Of a DNA stretch of 64,000 nucleotides, positions 17,396-25,889 are shown piece after piece. This stretch comes from an uncultured Alteromonadaceae bacterium (GTDB lineage Bacteria > Pseudomonadota > Gammaproteobacteria > Enterobacterales > Alteromonadaceae). The DNA lies in assembly GCA_947494925.1 (NCBI GenBank), contig CANLWS010000014.1, forward strand, positions 119,862 to 183,861, written 5' to 3'. How positions within the stretch are numbered: the stretch's first letter is position 1; every line of letters begins with the position of its first letter. The translations under genes and the position numbers were made by a program. The notes under the pieces were generated by a model. It was not told the DNA's origin, made no database searches, and saw nothing but the letters and a program-made list of their open reading frames with translations.

Positions 17396-18241
17396 ATGAA
17401 TAGCAAAATATGGACTTTAGTCACCTTAATACTGTTTGCTATGACAGCGTGTGGTGAGATAGAAGAGGCTCCTCGTCAACCAAGTGCACAAGCGAATGTT
17501 GAAGTTTTAACAAAGTCTTTTGTGATCCCAGGATTAGATCGTGAAAGAAAGTTAAGAGTTTATGTGCCACCTGACTATAAAGCCACAGAAAAGCACTATC
17601 CCGTTTTATACATGCACGATGGACAAAATCTATTTGATGATCTGACATCATTTGTTGGTGAATGGAAAATCGATGAGTCCCTTAACAAACTTGCAAAGGA
17701 AAATGCTTTAGAGCTGATTGTCGTGGGTATCGACAATGGAGGGGATAAGCGGATGAATGAACTTAGCCCCTGGGAAAACAGCGATTTTGGTAAGGCTGAG
17801 GGAGAACAATATCTTGCATTTATTACCGACGTGATAAAACCCTTTGTCGACGCTAATTACAGAACCAAACCACAAGCAGAGTTTACTGCGATCATGGGCA
17901 GTTCAATGGGTGGATTGATTTCTCACTACGCAATTCATCAGCGACCAGATGTATTCTCCAAAGCGGGGATTTTCTCACCTTCTTATTGGTTTTCTGAGCA
18001 GGTTTTTGCCTTTACCAGTGAAAAACCTGTGCCTGATACTGCGCGTTTGTATTTTCTGGTAGGTACCGAAGAAGGTGAAAATATGGTTTCGAACATGGAA
18101 AAAATGGTAGCGCTGCAGTTAGGACAAAACCATCCTGAGAGACATCTTAGATCGAAAGTGGTAAAAGGGGCTGAGCACAATGAAGGATTCTGGTCAGAAG
18201 AATTTCCTGAAGCAATCTTGTGGTTGTTCAGCAATAAATAG
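17396..18241 (+). CDS. Alpha/beta-hydrolase esterase lipoprotein (PF00756-type)
   Basis: 281 residues. The start is placed at MNSKIWTLV because a lipoprotein signal with lipobox MTAC (Cys19) follows directly. The core shows RKLRVYVPPDYKATEKHYPVLYMHDGQNLFD, typical of the putative esterase family (esterase D/ferri-enterobactin esterase-like), the nucleophile elbow IMGSSMGGL and a late GAEHNEGFW providing the likely catalytic His. It is the first gene of an apparent operon with the GH31 enzyme and has the shared operator upstream. It may remove acyl groups from sugars or act on another ester in the starch locus; the substrate cannot be deduced. A decayed paralogue lies at about 12000-12560. Confidence 0.8.
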   Translation: MNSKIWTLVTLILFAMTACGEIEEAPRQPSAQANVEVLTKSFVIPGLDRERKLRVYVPPDYKATEKHYPVLYMHDGQNLFDDLTSFVGEWKIDESLNKLAKENALELIVVGIDNGGDKRMNELSPWENSDFGKAEGEQYLAFITDVIKPFVDANYRTKPQAEFTAIMGSSMGGLISHYAIHQRPDVFSKAGIFSPSYWFSEQVFAFTSEKPVPDTARLYFLVGTEEGENMVSNMEKMVALQLGQNHPERHLRSKVVKGAEHNEGFWSEEFPEAILWLFSNK

Positions 18242-18267
18242 AATCTACTTGTTTGTGGATGTTAAAG

Positions 18268-20688
18268 ATGAATCTAGTTAGGTTAACTGCACTTTTTGCC
18301 GGCATACTACTTTGCTTTAACTGCATTGCCGCCGAATATCTAAGTCACAAGGTCGACAACCAATCTCTGGTGATCGCCACTGACACGGGAAAAGTCACAC
18401 TCACAGCCTTCAGTGACTCAGCAATCGAAGTTTTTTATCAACCAGACCATGTCAAACAACTTCCCTCTTTTGCCATAGATGGGTTACCCGAGAGCACAAT
18501 TGTTTCAGTCAAAAATGAACTAAATACCCTAGTTTTCAGCACAAGCTCCATATCCGCTGAAATTACCAAGTCACCTTTTTCCATCAGCTACAAACGAGAC
18601 AATGAGCTGATAGTTGAAGAAGAAATAGGCTTGTTTGTGCAAGACACTGTCAGGGGATTCCGCTTTAAGCTGACAAAACAAGAAAAATTGATGGGGGGAG
18701 GGCAACGTGTCCTTGGCATGGACAGGCGTGGTCACCGTATGCCTTTATATAATAAAGCACACTATGGCTATACAACTGAGTCCAACCAGATGTATTACAG
18801 TTTGCCGGCTGTCTTGTCGAACAAAAAGTATGCCTTGGTTTTCGATAATTCAGCCCGTGGTAACCTGGATATTGGCTACACTGAAAAAGACATTCTGCAG
18901 TTTGATGCGGTTGGCGGAAGAACTTCCTACTTGTTGATTGTAGGAGAGAATTATCCGGATCTACTAGCGAATTTTACCGGGCTAACGGGCAAGCAGCCGT
19001 TGCCTCCCAGGTGGGCTCTAGGTAATTTCGCCTCTCGTTTTGGCTACCGCAGCGCTGCGGAAGCGAAAAGCACAGTCAAAGCCTTTCAAGACAATGATTT
19101 TCCTCTTGATGCAATTGTTTTCGATTTGTTTTGGTTTGGCCCCGACTTTAAAGGCTATATGGGGAACCTGGATTGGGATCTTAACGCATTTCCGGAACCT
19201 GAATCTCTTGTTGATTCTTTTGCTTCCCAAGGTATTCAAACCGTTTTAATTTCCGAACCTTTTGTCTTAACAACGTCGAAAAACTGGCAGTATGCAGATC
19301 AAGCCGGGTTGTTAGCTAAGAATAATGCTGGCCAAAGTAGGGTGTTTGACTTTTTCTTCGGTGAAACTGGCTTGATCGATGTATTTAATCAAGAGGCTGA
19401 AATTTGGTTTTCAGATGCCTATAAAAGACTTTATAACCAGGGGGTAAGAGGATGGTGGGGAGATCTAGGTGAACCTGAAGTCCATCCGTCGGATGCCTTG
19501 CATCAACTTGGTGACCAGACTGCGACAGCTGATGAGGTGCATAATGCTTACGGTCATAAATGGGCTAAATTGGTGTATGAAACACAACGTAATTTAGATA
19601 ATAGTACCCGACCAATGGTCATGATGCGCTCAGGATTTGTCGGCTCGCAACGTTATGGCATGATCCCATGGACGGGAGATGTGAGTCGATCTTGGGGTGG
19701 GTTAAAACCCCAGGTGGAGTTGTCGTTGCAAATGAGTATGTTTGGTCTGGCTTATACACACTCTGATCTTGGAGGATTTGCTGGCGGTGAAGCGTTTGAT
19801 CGAGAAATGTATATACGTTGGTTGCAGTATGGTGTTTTTCAACCAATTTACCGGCCCCATGCGCAGGAAAATATTGCGCCGGAACCAATTTTTCATGACC
19901 AGTTGACCAAAGATATTTTACGCGAATACGTAAAACTGCGATACCGATTGTTACCCTACAACTACTCTCTGGCGTTTCAGAACTCTCAGACAGGGATGCC
20001 CCTGATGCGGCCTATGGTTTTTGAAGATGAATCGAACGATGGCTGGTTTGATATTAATGATCAGTACTTATGGGGTGACGCATTTCTGATTAAACCGGTA
20101 ACTGAACCTGGAGCTGAATCAGTTCAGATGATATTGCCAGAAGGGGTTTGGTTTGATTTTTGGCAAGATACAAAATACGTGGGGACTACAACAGCCAAAA
20201 TTAAAACCAGACTGGATCATCTTCCCGTTTTAGTCAGAGCGGGTGCGTTTGTGCCCATGGTGGAGCCTGTCTCTTCTACTATGCATTACTCAACTGAAGA
20301 GCTCATCTTGCATTACTATCATGACGAATCTGTTAGTTTGAGCAAGTATCAGATGTTTGACGACAATGGCAATGATCCTAATGCGTTGACCGCTCTGCGA
20401 TATCAAAAACTCGATTTTACTTTTCAGCAAAGCGACGAGATCGTGACTATCAGTTTGGATAAGACCGGCGATTTCCCAGGTGCGCCTGAACGGAGAAATC
20501 TCACCTTGGTTGTGCACAACTGGCAATCTCTTCCTTCTCTAGTTCGTCTGGGTAATCAGCGTCTGAGATTGTTATCTAATGACAAAGAACTTTCGCTCCA
20601 GGAACAAGGGGCCTGGTACGATAAAAATAGTAAATTGCTTAAGGTCAGAATACCTTGGTCTGAGAACACTTTTGTTCAGATAAAATAG
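18268..20688 (+). CDS. GH31 alpha-glucosidase family protein
   Basis: About 806 residues, exported by a signal peptide (MNLVRLTALFAGILLCFNCIAAEY). ATG codons at 18259 and 18268 are both possible; the second gives the cleaner signal. After an N-terminal beta-domain, the barrel contains WWGDLGEPEVHP near residue 395, whose Asp is the expected nucleophile, and WTGDVSRSWGG near 467, whose Asp is the expected acid/base. A distal beta-domain with YQMFDDNGND (DUF5110-like) ends the protein. GH31 enzymes retain configuration and release glucose or xylose from alpha-linked oligosaccharides, or transfer glucosyl units. In this locus alpha-1,4 or alpha-1,6 maltodextrin ends are the likely substrates. 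It starts about 26 bases after the esterase stop. Confidence 0.85.
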   Translation: MNLVRLTALFAGILLCFNCIAAEYLSHKVDNQSLVIATDTGKVTLTAFSDSAIEVFYQPDHVKQLPSFAIDGLPESTIVSVKNELNTLVFSTSSISAEITKSPFSISYKRDNELIVEEEIGLFVQDTVRGFRFKLTKQEKLMGGGQRVLGMDRRGHRMPLYNKAHYGYTTESNQMYYSLPAVLSNKKYALVFDNSARGNLDIGYTEKDILQFDAVGGRTSYLLIVGENYPDLLANFTGLTGKQPLPPRWALGNFASRFGYRSAAEAKSTVKAFQDNDFPLDAIVFDLFWFGPDFKGYMGNLDWDLNAFPEPESLVDSFASQGIQTVLISEPFVLTTSKNWQYADQAGLLAKNNAGQSRVFDFFFGETGLIDVFNQEAEIWFSDAYKRLYNQGVRGWWGDLGEPEVHPSDALHQLGDQTATADEVHNAYGHKWAKLVYETQRNLDNSTRPMVMMRSGFVGSQRYGMIPWTGDVSRSWGGLKPQVELSLQMSMFGLAYTHSDLGGFAGGEAFDREMYIRWLQYGVFQPIYRPHAQENIAPEPIFHDQLTKDILREYVKLRYRLLPYNYSLAFQNSQTGMPLMRPMVFEDESNDGWFDINDQYLWGDAFLIKPVTEPGAESVQMILPEGVWFDFWQDTKYVGTTTAKIKTRLDHLPVLVRAGAFVPMVEPVSSTMHYSTEELILHYYHDESVSLSKYQMFDDNGNDPNALTALRYQKLDFTFQQSDEIVTISLDKTGDFPGAPERRNLTLVVHNWQSLPSLVRLGNQRLRLLSNDKELSLQEQGAWYDKNSKLLKVRIPWSENTFVQIK

Positions 20689-20737
20689 TTGGTTTCGCTA
20701 ACGCTTTTGTCTATAAGACAGCAAACCAGCTTGTCAA

Positions 20738-22018
20738 TTAATGCTTATTTTCCGAATTAAGAGACAGTTGCGTTTTCCTTAATTTTTCCAGACGAAAAAG
20801 TGCTTTATCTATGTCTCTGTCCTGCATAAATTCAGCTAGCACTGTCGGACCATGTTTAGCCAGGTGCGGAAGTGCATCCCTATCAAAATATTGTGAGAAA
20901 CCAGCTGATTGTTTGATATGTTTTAAGCCTATTTGTGCGAATTTGTCTACTGACACCCGTGCTTTATCATGAGGGGGCAAATAGCCCAACTTGGCCGCTA
21001 ACCATGATTGATTTTGGGCTGAAGAGGCAAATTTAAGTAATTCTATTGCCGCTTTTTTATTGGCTGACAGGGCATTCAAAATATATACATCTGTTGGTAC
21101 TTCTTCGTAGATAGGCATACTTGGTTTTATAATTGGAAATCGGAAGAAACCAAAGTCATCTCGCATATTCTGGGGAATAATATTCGCCAGAAAACTACCA
21201 GTGAGAATCATTCCACTTAACTCCCGATAAACATAAGGCATTGATTGAAGCCAGTCTATCTCTTCCTTGTTTTCGATGAAGTTGTTGTTATCAAGTAGTT
21301 CTTTCCAATACCCCATTACATTTCTGACTTTTGCGTCTTCGAATGGTTGCTCACCTTTTAATAGCGATTTATGAAACTCCAGGCCATTGATCCGTAAGTT
21401 CAGATAATCAAACCAGGCAGCGCTCGGCCAATGATTTTTGGTACCTATACTAAAAGGTTTTATTCCCACCTCTTTTAATCTTGAACTAATTTCAAGCAGT
21501 TGTTCCCAGGTTTGAGGAGGATCTATATTATATTTTTTGAAAACCGATTTTTTATAGAAAAACCCCCAGTAATAATAGGAAAGAGGAATGCCATAAACCT
21601 GCCCACTGCAGCTAACTGCTTGACGAAAACTTCCGGAAAATCGCGAATCCAACTGGTTTGAATGCCAGAATTCATCCAAAGGTGAAATGAGTTGCTCGGC
21701 TGCCAGGCTGCAGAGTTGTGTACCCGCTTGCCCATAGCTGATATCCACTCGATGAGAATTCAGCCAGTTTCTGATTTCACTTTTATAGCCCTTATCATCA
21801 GCGACCACGTGATCGAAAATAATCCCTGGTTGTGCGGCAGAATGTCGAGAAAGCATTTCGGTATAAACCGACCGGTCAATCGCTCTTCCTGTTAACACAC
21901 CCAGAGTCACTTTGTTTTCATTGGATACAGCCGGTCCGGTTAATAATAATAGACATGTGAAGATTTTGACTAGGTAAATCAAAATACTTTGCAAAGCACA
22001 AAAGTGAATTTTTTGCAT
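20738..22018 (-). CDS. Orphan family 1 extracellular sugar-binding protein
   Basis: 426 residues from the ATG before the signal sequence (IYLVKIFTCLLLLTGPAVSNE); an in-frame ATG at 22114 is an alternative. The body has the features of ABC family 1 solute-binding proteins: VTLGVLTGRAIDRSVYTEML at the start, SSYYYWGFFYKKSVFKKY-like hinge region (GIPLSYYYWGFFYKKSVF), PQTWEQLLEISSRLKEVGIKPF, and MILTGSFLANIIP. No permease or ATPase genes are in the window. Either it serves a distant transporter, or it is a sensory or scavenging protein. It is divergent from the GH97 operon over a region holding a shared operator, so alpha-glucans are its likely ligand. Confidence 0.75.
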   Translation of the reverse strand: MQKIHFCALQSILIYLVKIFTCLLLLTGPAVSNENKVTLGVLTGRAIDRSVYTEMLSRHSAAQPGIIFDHVVADDKGYKSEIRNWLNSHRVDISYGQAGTQLCSLAAEQLISPLDEFWHSNQLDSRFSGSFRQAVSCSGQVYGIPLSYYYWGFFYKKSVFKKYNIDPPQTWEQLLEISSRLKEVGIKPFSIGTKNHWPSAAWFDYLNLRINGLEFHKSLLKGEQPFEDAKVRNVMGYWKELLDNNNFIENKEEIDWLQSMPYVYRELSGMILTGSFLANIIPQNMRDDFGFFRFPIIKPSMPIYEEVPTDVYILNALSANKKAAIELLKFASSAQNQSWLAAKLGYLPPHDKARVSVDKFAQIGLKHIKQSAGFSQYFDRDALPHLAKHGPTVLAEFMQDRDIDKALFRLEKLRKTQLSLNSENKH

Positions 22019-22161
22019 GTTAGTTGGTACGCCATTACTGCATGTACTGAGTATAACAAAGGGAATGAATTTCGCGTTTAATAACACTAAAACATGATTG
22101 AGCGTCGTGTACATGCATACTTTACGTCTGCTTGTTTGTGAACCAAATTGTGCTGGTGAGC

Positions 22162-22175
22162 TGAATACGTATGCA
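22162..22175. promoter_or_regulatory. LacI/MalR-like operator between sugar-binding protein and GH97
   Basis: TGAATACGTATGCA, within the larger near-palindrome AGCTGAATACGTATGCAGCT. It is identical over 14 bases to the site at 17246. Its position between two divergent genes would let one regulator control both the binding protein and the GH97-MFS-GH13 operon. Confidence 0.7.
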
Positions 22176-22267
22176 GCTGATTGTGTCTGTTCATACCCAA
22201 AGGGTAGTATCTACGGGATTTATTTTATTAACCTGTTTGTAACAATTATATATTTAAAAGGGTACAC

Positions 22268-24307
22268 ATGCTTAAACGTCTTACGATTTGTTTTTTTGCT
22301 GTTTTAGGCATGCTGCTTACCCAGCATGTGTCGGCAAAAATGGAGGTGGTTTTTTCGCCTGATAATGCCATTGAACTTGTAGTAGCTGATGTGGACGGAA
22401 CACCTAAATATGTAATTGAATATAATGGTAAAACCGTAATTACACCTTCCAGGCTCGGCTTGATGTTTAAAGAACAGCAAGGTTTCAGGCAAGCATTGAA
22501 AATTGATAAAGTTGTCAGAAATAGCGTTAACCAGACATGGGAACAACCTTGGGGGGAGCGCAAGTTTGTTAATGATAAGCATAATGAAATACTGGTGAGC
22601 TTCATAACAGAAAATGGAAAGACGTTTCCTGTTTCAGTGCGTTTTCGGGTGTTTAATGATGGTGTGGGCTTTCGTTATGAAGGCCATTTTGGTGAGTCTG
22701 AACAGATTAGTATTACCAAAGAAATTACCGAATTCTCATTTGAAAAACATCAGGAAACAGAAGCTTGGTGGATACCTTCAAGAGGTTGGAACCGCTACGA
22801 ATATTTGTACAACAAGACAACATTGGAAAGTATTGACAGGGCTCATACACCCTTGACAATGCGTTTACCATCCGGGATTCATGTGAGCATTCATGAAGCT
22901 GCATTAGTTGATTTTGCGGCAATGACACTTGATAGACGCAGAGATGGTATCTTGCGTGCAAATCTAACTCCCCGGTCTGATGGATTAAAAGTCAAAACTC
23001 ACGGTCAATTTGTTAGTCCTTGGCGCACTATACAAATGAGCGATAAAGCCACCGGCTTATTAAACTCTTCATTGATTCTGAATTTGAATGAGCCAAACAA
23101 ACTTGGCGATGTCAGCTGGGTAAAACCAGGCAAATATATTGGCATCTGGTGGGGTATGCATCTGAATGTCAATACCTGGGGCAGCGGTGAAAAACACGGT
23201 GCGACAACAGAAAGAACCATGGAGTACATGGATTTTGCAGCAAAATATGGGTTTGATGGTGTGCTTGTTGAAGGTTGGAATACTGGGTGGGATGGGAGTT
23301 GGTTTCATAACGGAGATGTGTTCAGCTTTACTGAGTCTTACCCAGATTTTGATATCTCAAAGGTCAGCCAGTATGGCGAGAAACTTGGCGTTCGATTAAT
23401 TGGTCATCATGAAACTTCAGGAAGCGTAACCAATTACGAGGATCAGATGCAAGATGCTTACGATCTGTATCAAAAACACGGGGTCACACAAATCAAAACA
23501 GGTTATGTGGCTGATGGCGGAGACATAAAGAGAATTGATGAACAAGGGATCGTCAGACACGAATGGCATGATAGCCAGTTTATGGTGAAACATTATCTGC
23601 ATAGTGTGAAAGAAGCAGCTAAATTCCAAATCAGTATCAATACACATGAACCCATTAAAGATACCGGGTTACGCAGAACCTATCCTAATTGGCTCAGTCG
23701 CGAAGGTGCCAGGGGGCAAGAGTTTAATGCCTGGGGTTCACCACCTAATTCGCCTGTACATACAATTGACTTGACCTATACGCGCATGTTGTCCGGTCCC
23801 ATGGACTTCACACCGGGCATTTTCAATCTTGCGTTCGATGGTCTTGATGCTGAAAACAGAGTTCAAACCACACTGGCCAAGCAGTTGGCACTCTATGTAG
23901 TGTTGTACAGTCCTATCCAGATGGCGGCCGATCTCATTGAGCACTACGAACAAAATTTAGCTGCATTTCAGTTTATCCGGGACGTTCCTGCAGACTGGCA
24001 GGACAGTATTGCAATTGCTGGTGAAGTAGGTGAGTTTGCTGTATTTGCCCGCCAGCAACGAGAACATCAGGATTGGTTCTTAGGTGCCATTACCAACGAT
24101 GACAGACGGACCATTGATATAGCACTTTCTTTTCTTAAAGAGGGTAAATCTTATGAAGCTCAAATATATCAGGACGGTGAAAATGCTGATTGGAAAACGA
24201 AGCCCTACGATCTGGATATTCTTAAGCGTATCGTGAAAAAAAATGACACTATGAAGTTAAAACTTGCCACCAGTGGTGGTGTTGCAATCCGATTCAAAGC
24301 CCTGTGA
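22268..24307 (+). CDS. GH97 alpha-glucosidase (SusB-like)
   Basis: 679 residues with a signal peptide ending at VSAKMEV, so periplasmic. The N-terminal beta-sandwich (residues ~25-280) is followed by a TIM barrel with GVLVEGWNTGWDGSW, the stretch INTHEPIKDTGLRRTYPNWL near 455-475 and EGARGQEFNAWG, the GH97 signature carrying calcium-binding and catalytic glutamates. Having glutamate in these motifs places it with the inverting alpha-glucosidases like SusB rather than with the retaining alpha-galactosidase branch. It should release glucose from imported maltodextrins. It is the first gene of a three-gene operon (GH97, maltose carrier, GH13) under the operator at 22162. Confidence 0.9.
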   Translation: MLKRLTICFFAVLGMLLTQHVSAKMEVVFSPDNAIELVVADVDGTPKYVIEYNGKTVITPSRLGLMFKEQQGFRQALKIDKVVRNSVNQTWEQPWGERKFVNDKHNEILVSFITENGKTFPVSVRFRVFNDGVGFRYEGHFGESEQISITKEITEFSFEKHQETEAWWIPSRGWNRYEYLYNKTTLESIDRAHTPLTMRLPSGIHVSIHEAALVDFAAMTLDRRRDGILRANLTPRSDGLKVKTHGQFVSPWRTIQMSDKATGLLNSSLILNLNEPNKLGDVSWVKPGKYIGIWWGMHLNVNTWGSGEKHGATTERTMEYMDFAAKYGFDGVLVEGWNTGWDGSWFHNGDVFSFTESYPDFDISKVSQYGEKLGVRLIGHHETSGSVTNYEDQMQDAYDLYQKHGVTQIKTGYVADGGDIKRIDEQGIVRHEWHDSQFMVKHYLHSVKEAAKFQISINTHEPIKDTGLRRTYPNWLSREGARGQEFNAWGSPPNSPVHTIDLTYTRMLSGPMDFTPGIFNLAFDGLDAENRVQTTLAKQLALYVVLYSPIQMAADLIEHYEQNLAAFQFIRDVPADWQDSIAIAGEVGEFAVFARQQREHQDWFLGAITNDDRRTIDIALSFLKEGKSYEAQIYQDGENADWKTKPYDLDILKRIVKKNDTMKLKLATSGGVAIRFKAL

Positions 24308-24360
24308 AAACAAAGATTATTGGAAATAGTGGCCAAAATAACAATTTAAAAGTAGGTAGC

Positions 24361-25875
24361 ATGCATAAGACAAAACCGGAGTTAAATTTTTGGAATATCT
24401 GGAACATGTGTTTCGGATTTCTTGGTATTCAATTTGGTTTTGCCTTGCAAAATGCCAACGTCAGCCGGATCTTTGAGACCCTTGGGGCCGACTACAATAA
24501 TCTCGCCATATTATGGGTAGCAGCGCCCATTACCGGTCTGATAGTTCAACCTATAATTGGCTATTTAAGCGACAATACCTGGAATCGACTGGGGCGCAGA
24601 CGTCCTTATTTTCTGTGGGGTGCGATAGCTGCCAGCCTTGCACTTTTTATCATGCCTAATTCACCAACGCTTTGGATAGCTGCGGGGATGTTATGGATTA
24701 TGGATGCGTCTATTAACGTATCAATGGAACCTTTTCGTGCGTTCGTTGGCGATATGCTGCCCAAGAAACAGCGAGGAATGGGTTATGCAATGCAAACCTT
24801 TTTTATTGGTGTTGGTGCAGTTGTGGCTTCTGCTTTACCCTGGATGATGACCAATTGGTTTGATGTGTCAAATACCGCTGAAGCAGGTGTACTACCGGAC
24901 TCCGTTAAATATGCCTTCTATGCGGGCGGAACCATCTTCTTCCTGGCCGTTGGCTGGACCGTTTATTCTACTCGTGAGTATTCTCCTGAGCAGCTAAAAG
25001 CCTTTGAGGAAGCTGAAAAAGAACAGGAAACCCAGACCAACTCCACTCCTATTGCAAGGACCGGTTCGCAGTATCTGAAAGGTGGAAGCATTTTTACAGT
25101 GATTGGCGTGGTCATTGCCATTGCAATCACTATGAACATGGAATTGCTGGATAAAAACCTGTTCATTATGGCGGGCATGTTTGTGGCTTTCGGTCTCTGC
25201 CAACTGCTCGCGGGCTTTATGGCTTCTAACAACAAAACGGAAAATGGATTTTATGAAGTGATCGGAGATTTATTCACCATGCCCACGGCAATGAGGCAGT
25301 TGGCTGTGGTGCAATTTTTCTCCTGGTTTCCATTTTTTGCCATGTGGATATATATGACATCTGGGGTGACGTCCCATCATTTTAATGCAACAGACACCAC
25401 CAGTCTTGCCTATAACGAAGGTGCAGACTGGGTTGGCATTTTATACGCCGTATATAACGGCACCACAGTGTTTGCTGCCATGTTGATCCCCATTCTGGTG
25501 AGAAAGACTAATCTGCGGGTGACTCATCTGATCAATCTGAGTTTGGGCGGTTTAGGTTATCTTTCCTTCATTCTCATAGATGATCCTGATTTGTTGGTCA
25601 TTCCTATGATTGGAGTAGGTTTCGCCTGGGCATCCGTTCTTTCAGTACCTTATGCAATCTTATCAAATTCTTTGCCCGCTGCGAAGATGGGGGTTTACAT
25701 GGGAATATTTAACTTCTTCATCGTCATTCCCCAGATATTGGCTGCAAGTATTCTTGGTTTTATTGTCACCAAAATATTCGAAGGCCAACCCATTTACGCA
25801 TTGATTGTCGGTGGTGTCAGCATGCTTGTTGCCGGTCTTCTTACCTTGCGTGTAAAAGAACCCACTTATCAGTAA
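24361..25875 (+). CDS. MalA-type MFS maltose/sugar transporter
   Basis: 504 residues from the ATG at 24361, chosen because family members begin just before LNFWNIWNMCFGFLGIQFGFALQNANVSRIF and a TAGG-like site precedes it; a GTG at 24304 overlapping the GH97 stop would add 19 atypical residues. About twelve hydrophobic segments are visible. Typical MFS loops GYLSDNTWNRLGRRRPYF (loop 2-3) and FFSWFPFFAMWIYMTSGV are present. Members of this glycoside-pentoside-hexuronide-like group carry maltose or glucose across the inner membrane in marine gammaproteobacteria that lack the MalEFGK system. Its place between GH97 and GH13 supports this. Confidence 0.85.
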   Translation: MHKTKPELNFWNIWNMCFGFLGIQFGFALQNANVSRIFETLGADYNNLAILWVAAPITGLIVQPIIGYLSDNTWNRLGRRRPYFLWGAIAASLALFIMPNSPTLWIAAGMLWIMDASINVSMEPFRAFVGDMLPKKQRGMGYAMQTFFIGVGAVVASALPWMMTNWFDVSNTAEAGVLPDSVKYAFYAGGTIFFLAVGWTVYSTREYSPEQLKAFEEAEKEQETQTNSTPIARTGSQYLKGGSIFTVIGVVIAIAITMNMELLDKNLFIMAGMFVAFGLCQLLAGFMASNNKTENGFYEVIGDLFTMPTAMRQLAVVQFFSWFPFFAMWIYMTSGVTSHHFNATDTTSLAYNEGADWVGILYAVYNGTTVFAAMLIPILVRKTNLRVTHLINLSLGGLGYLSFILIDDPDLLVIPMIGVGFAWASVLSVPYAILSNSLPAAKMGVYMGIFNFFIVIPQILAASILGFIVTKIFEGQPIYALIVGGVSMLVAGLLTLRVKEPTYQ

Positions 25876-25889
25876 AAAAGGGAATTGCA

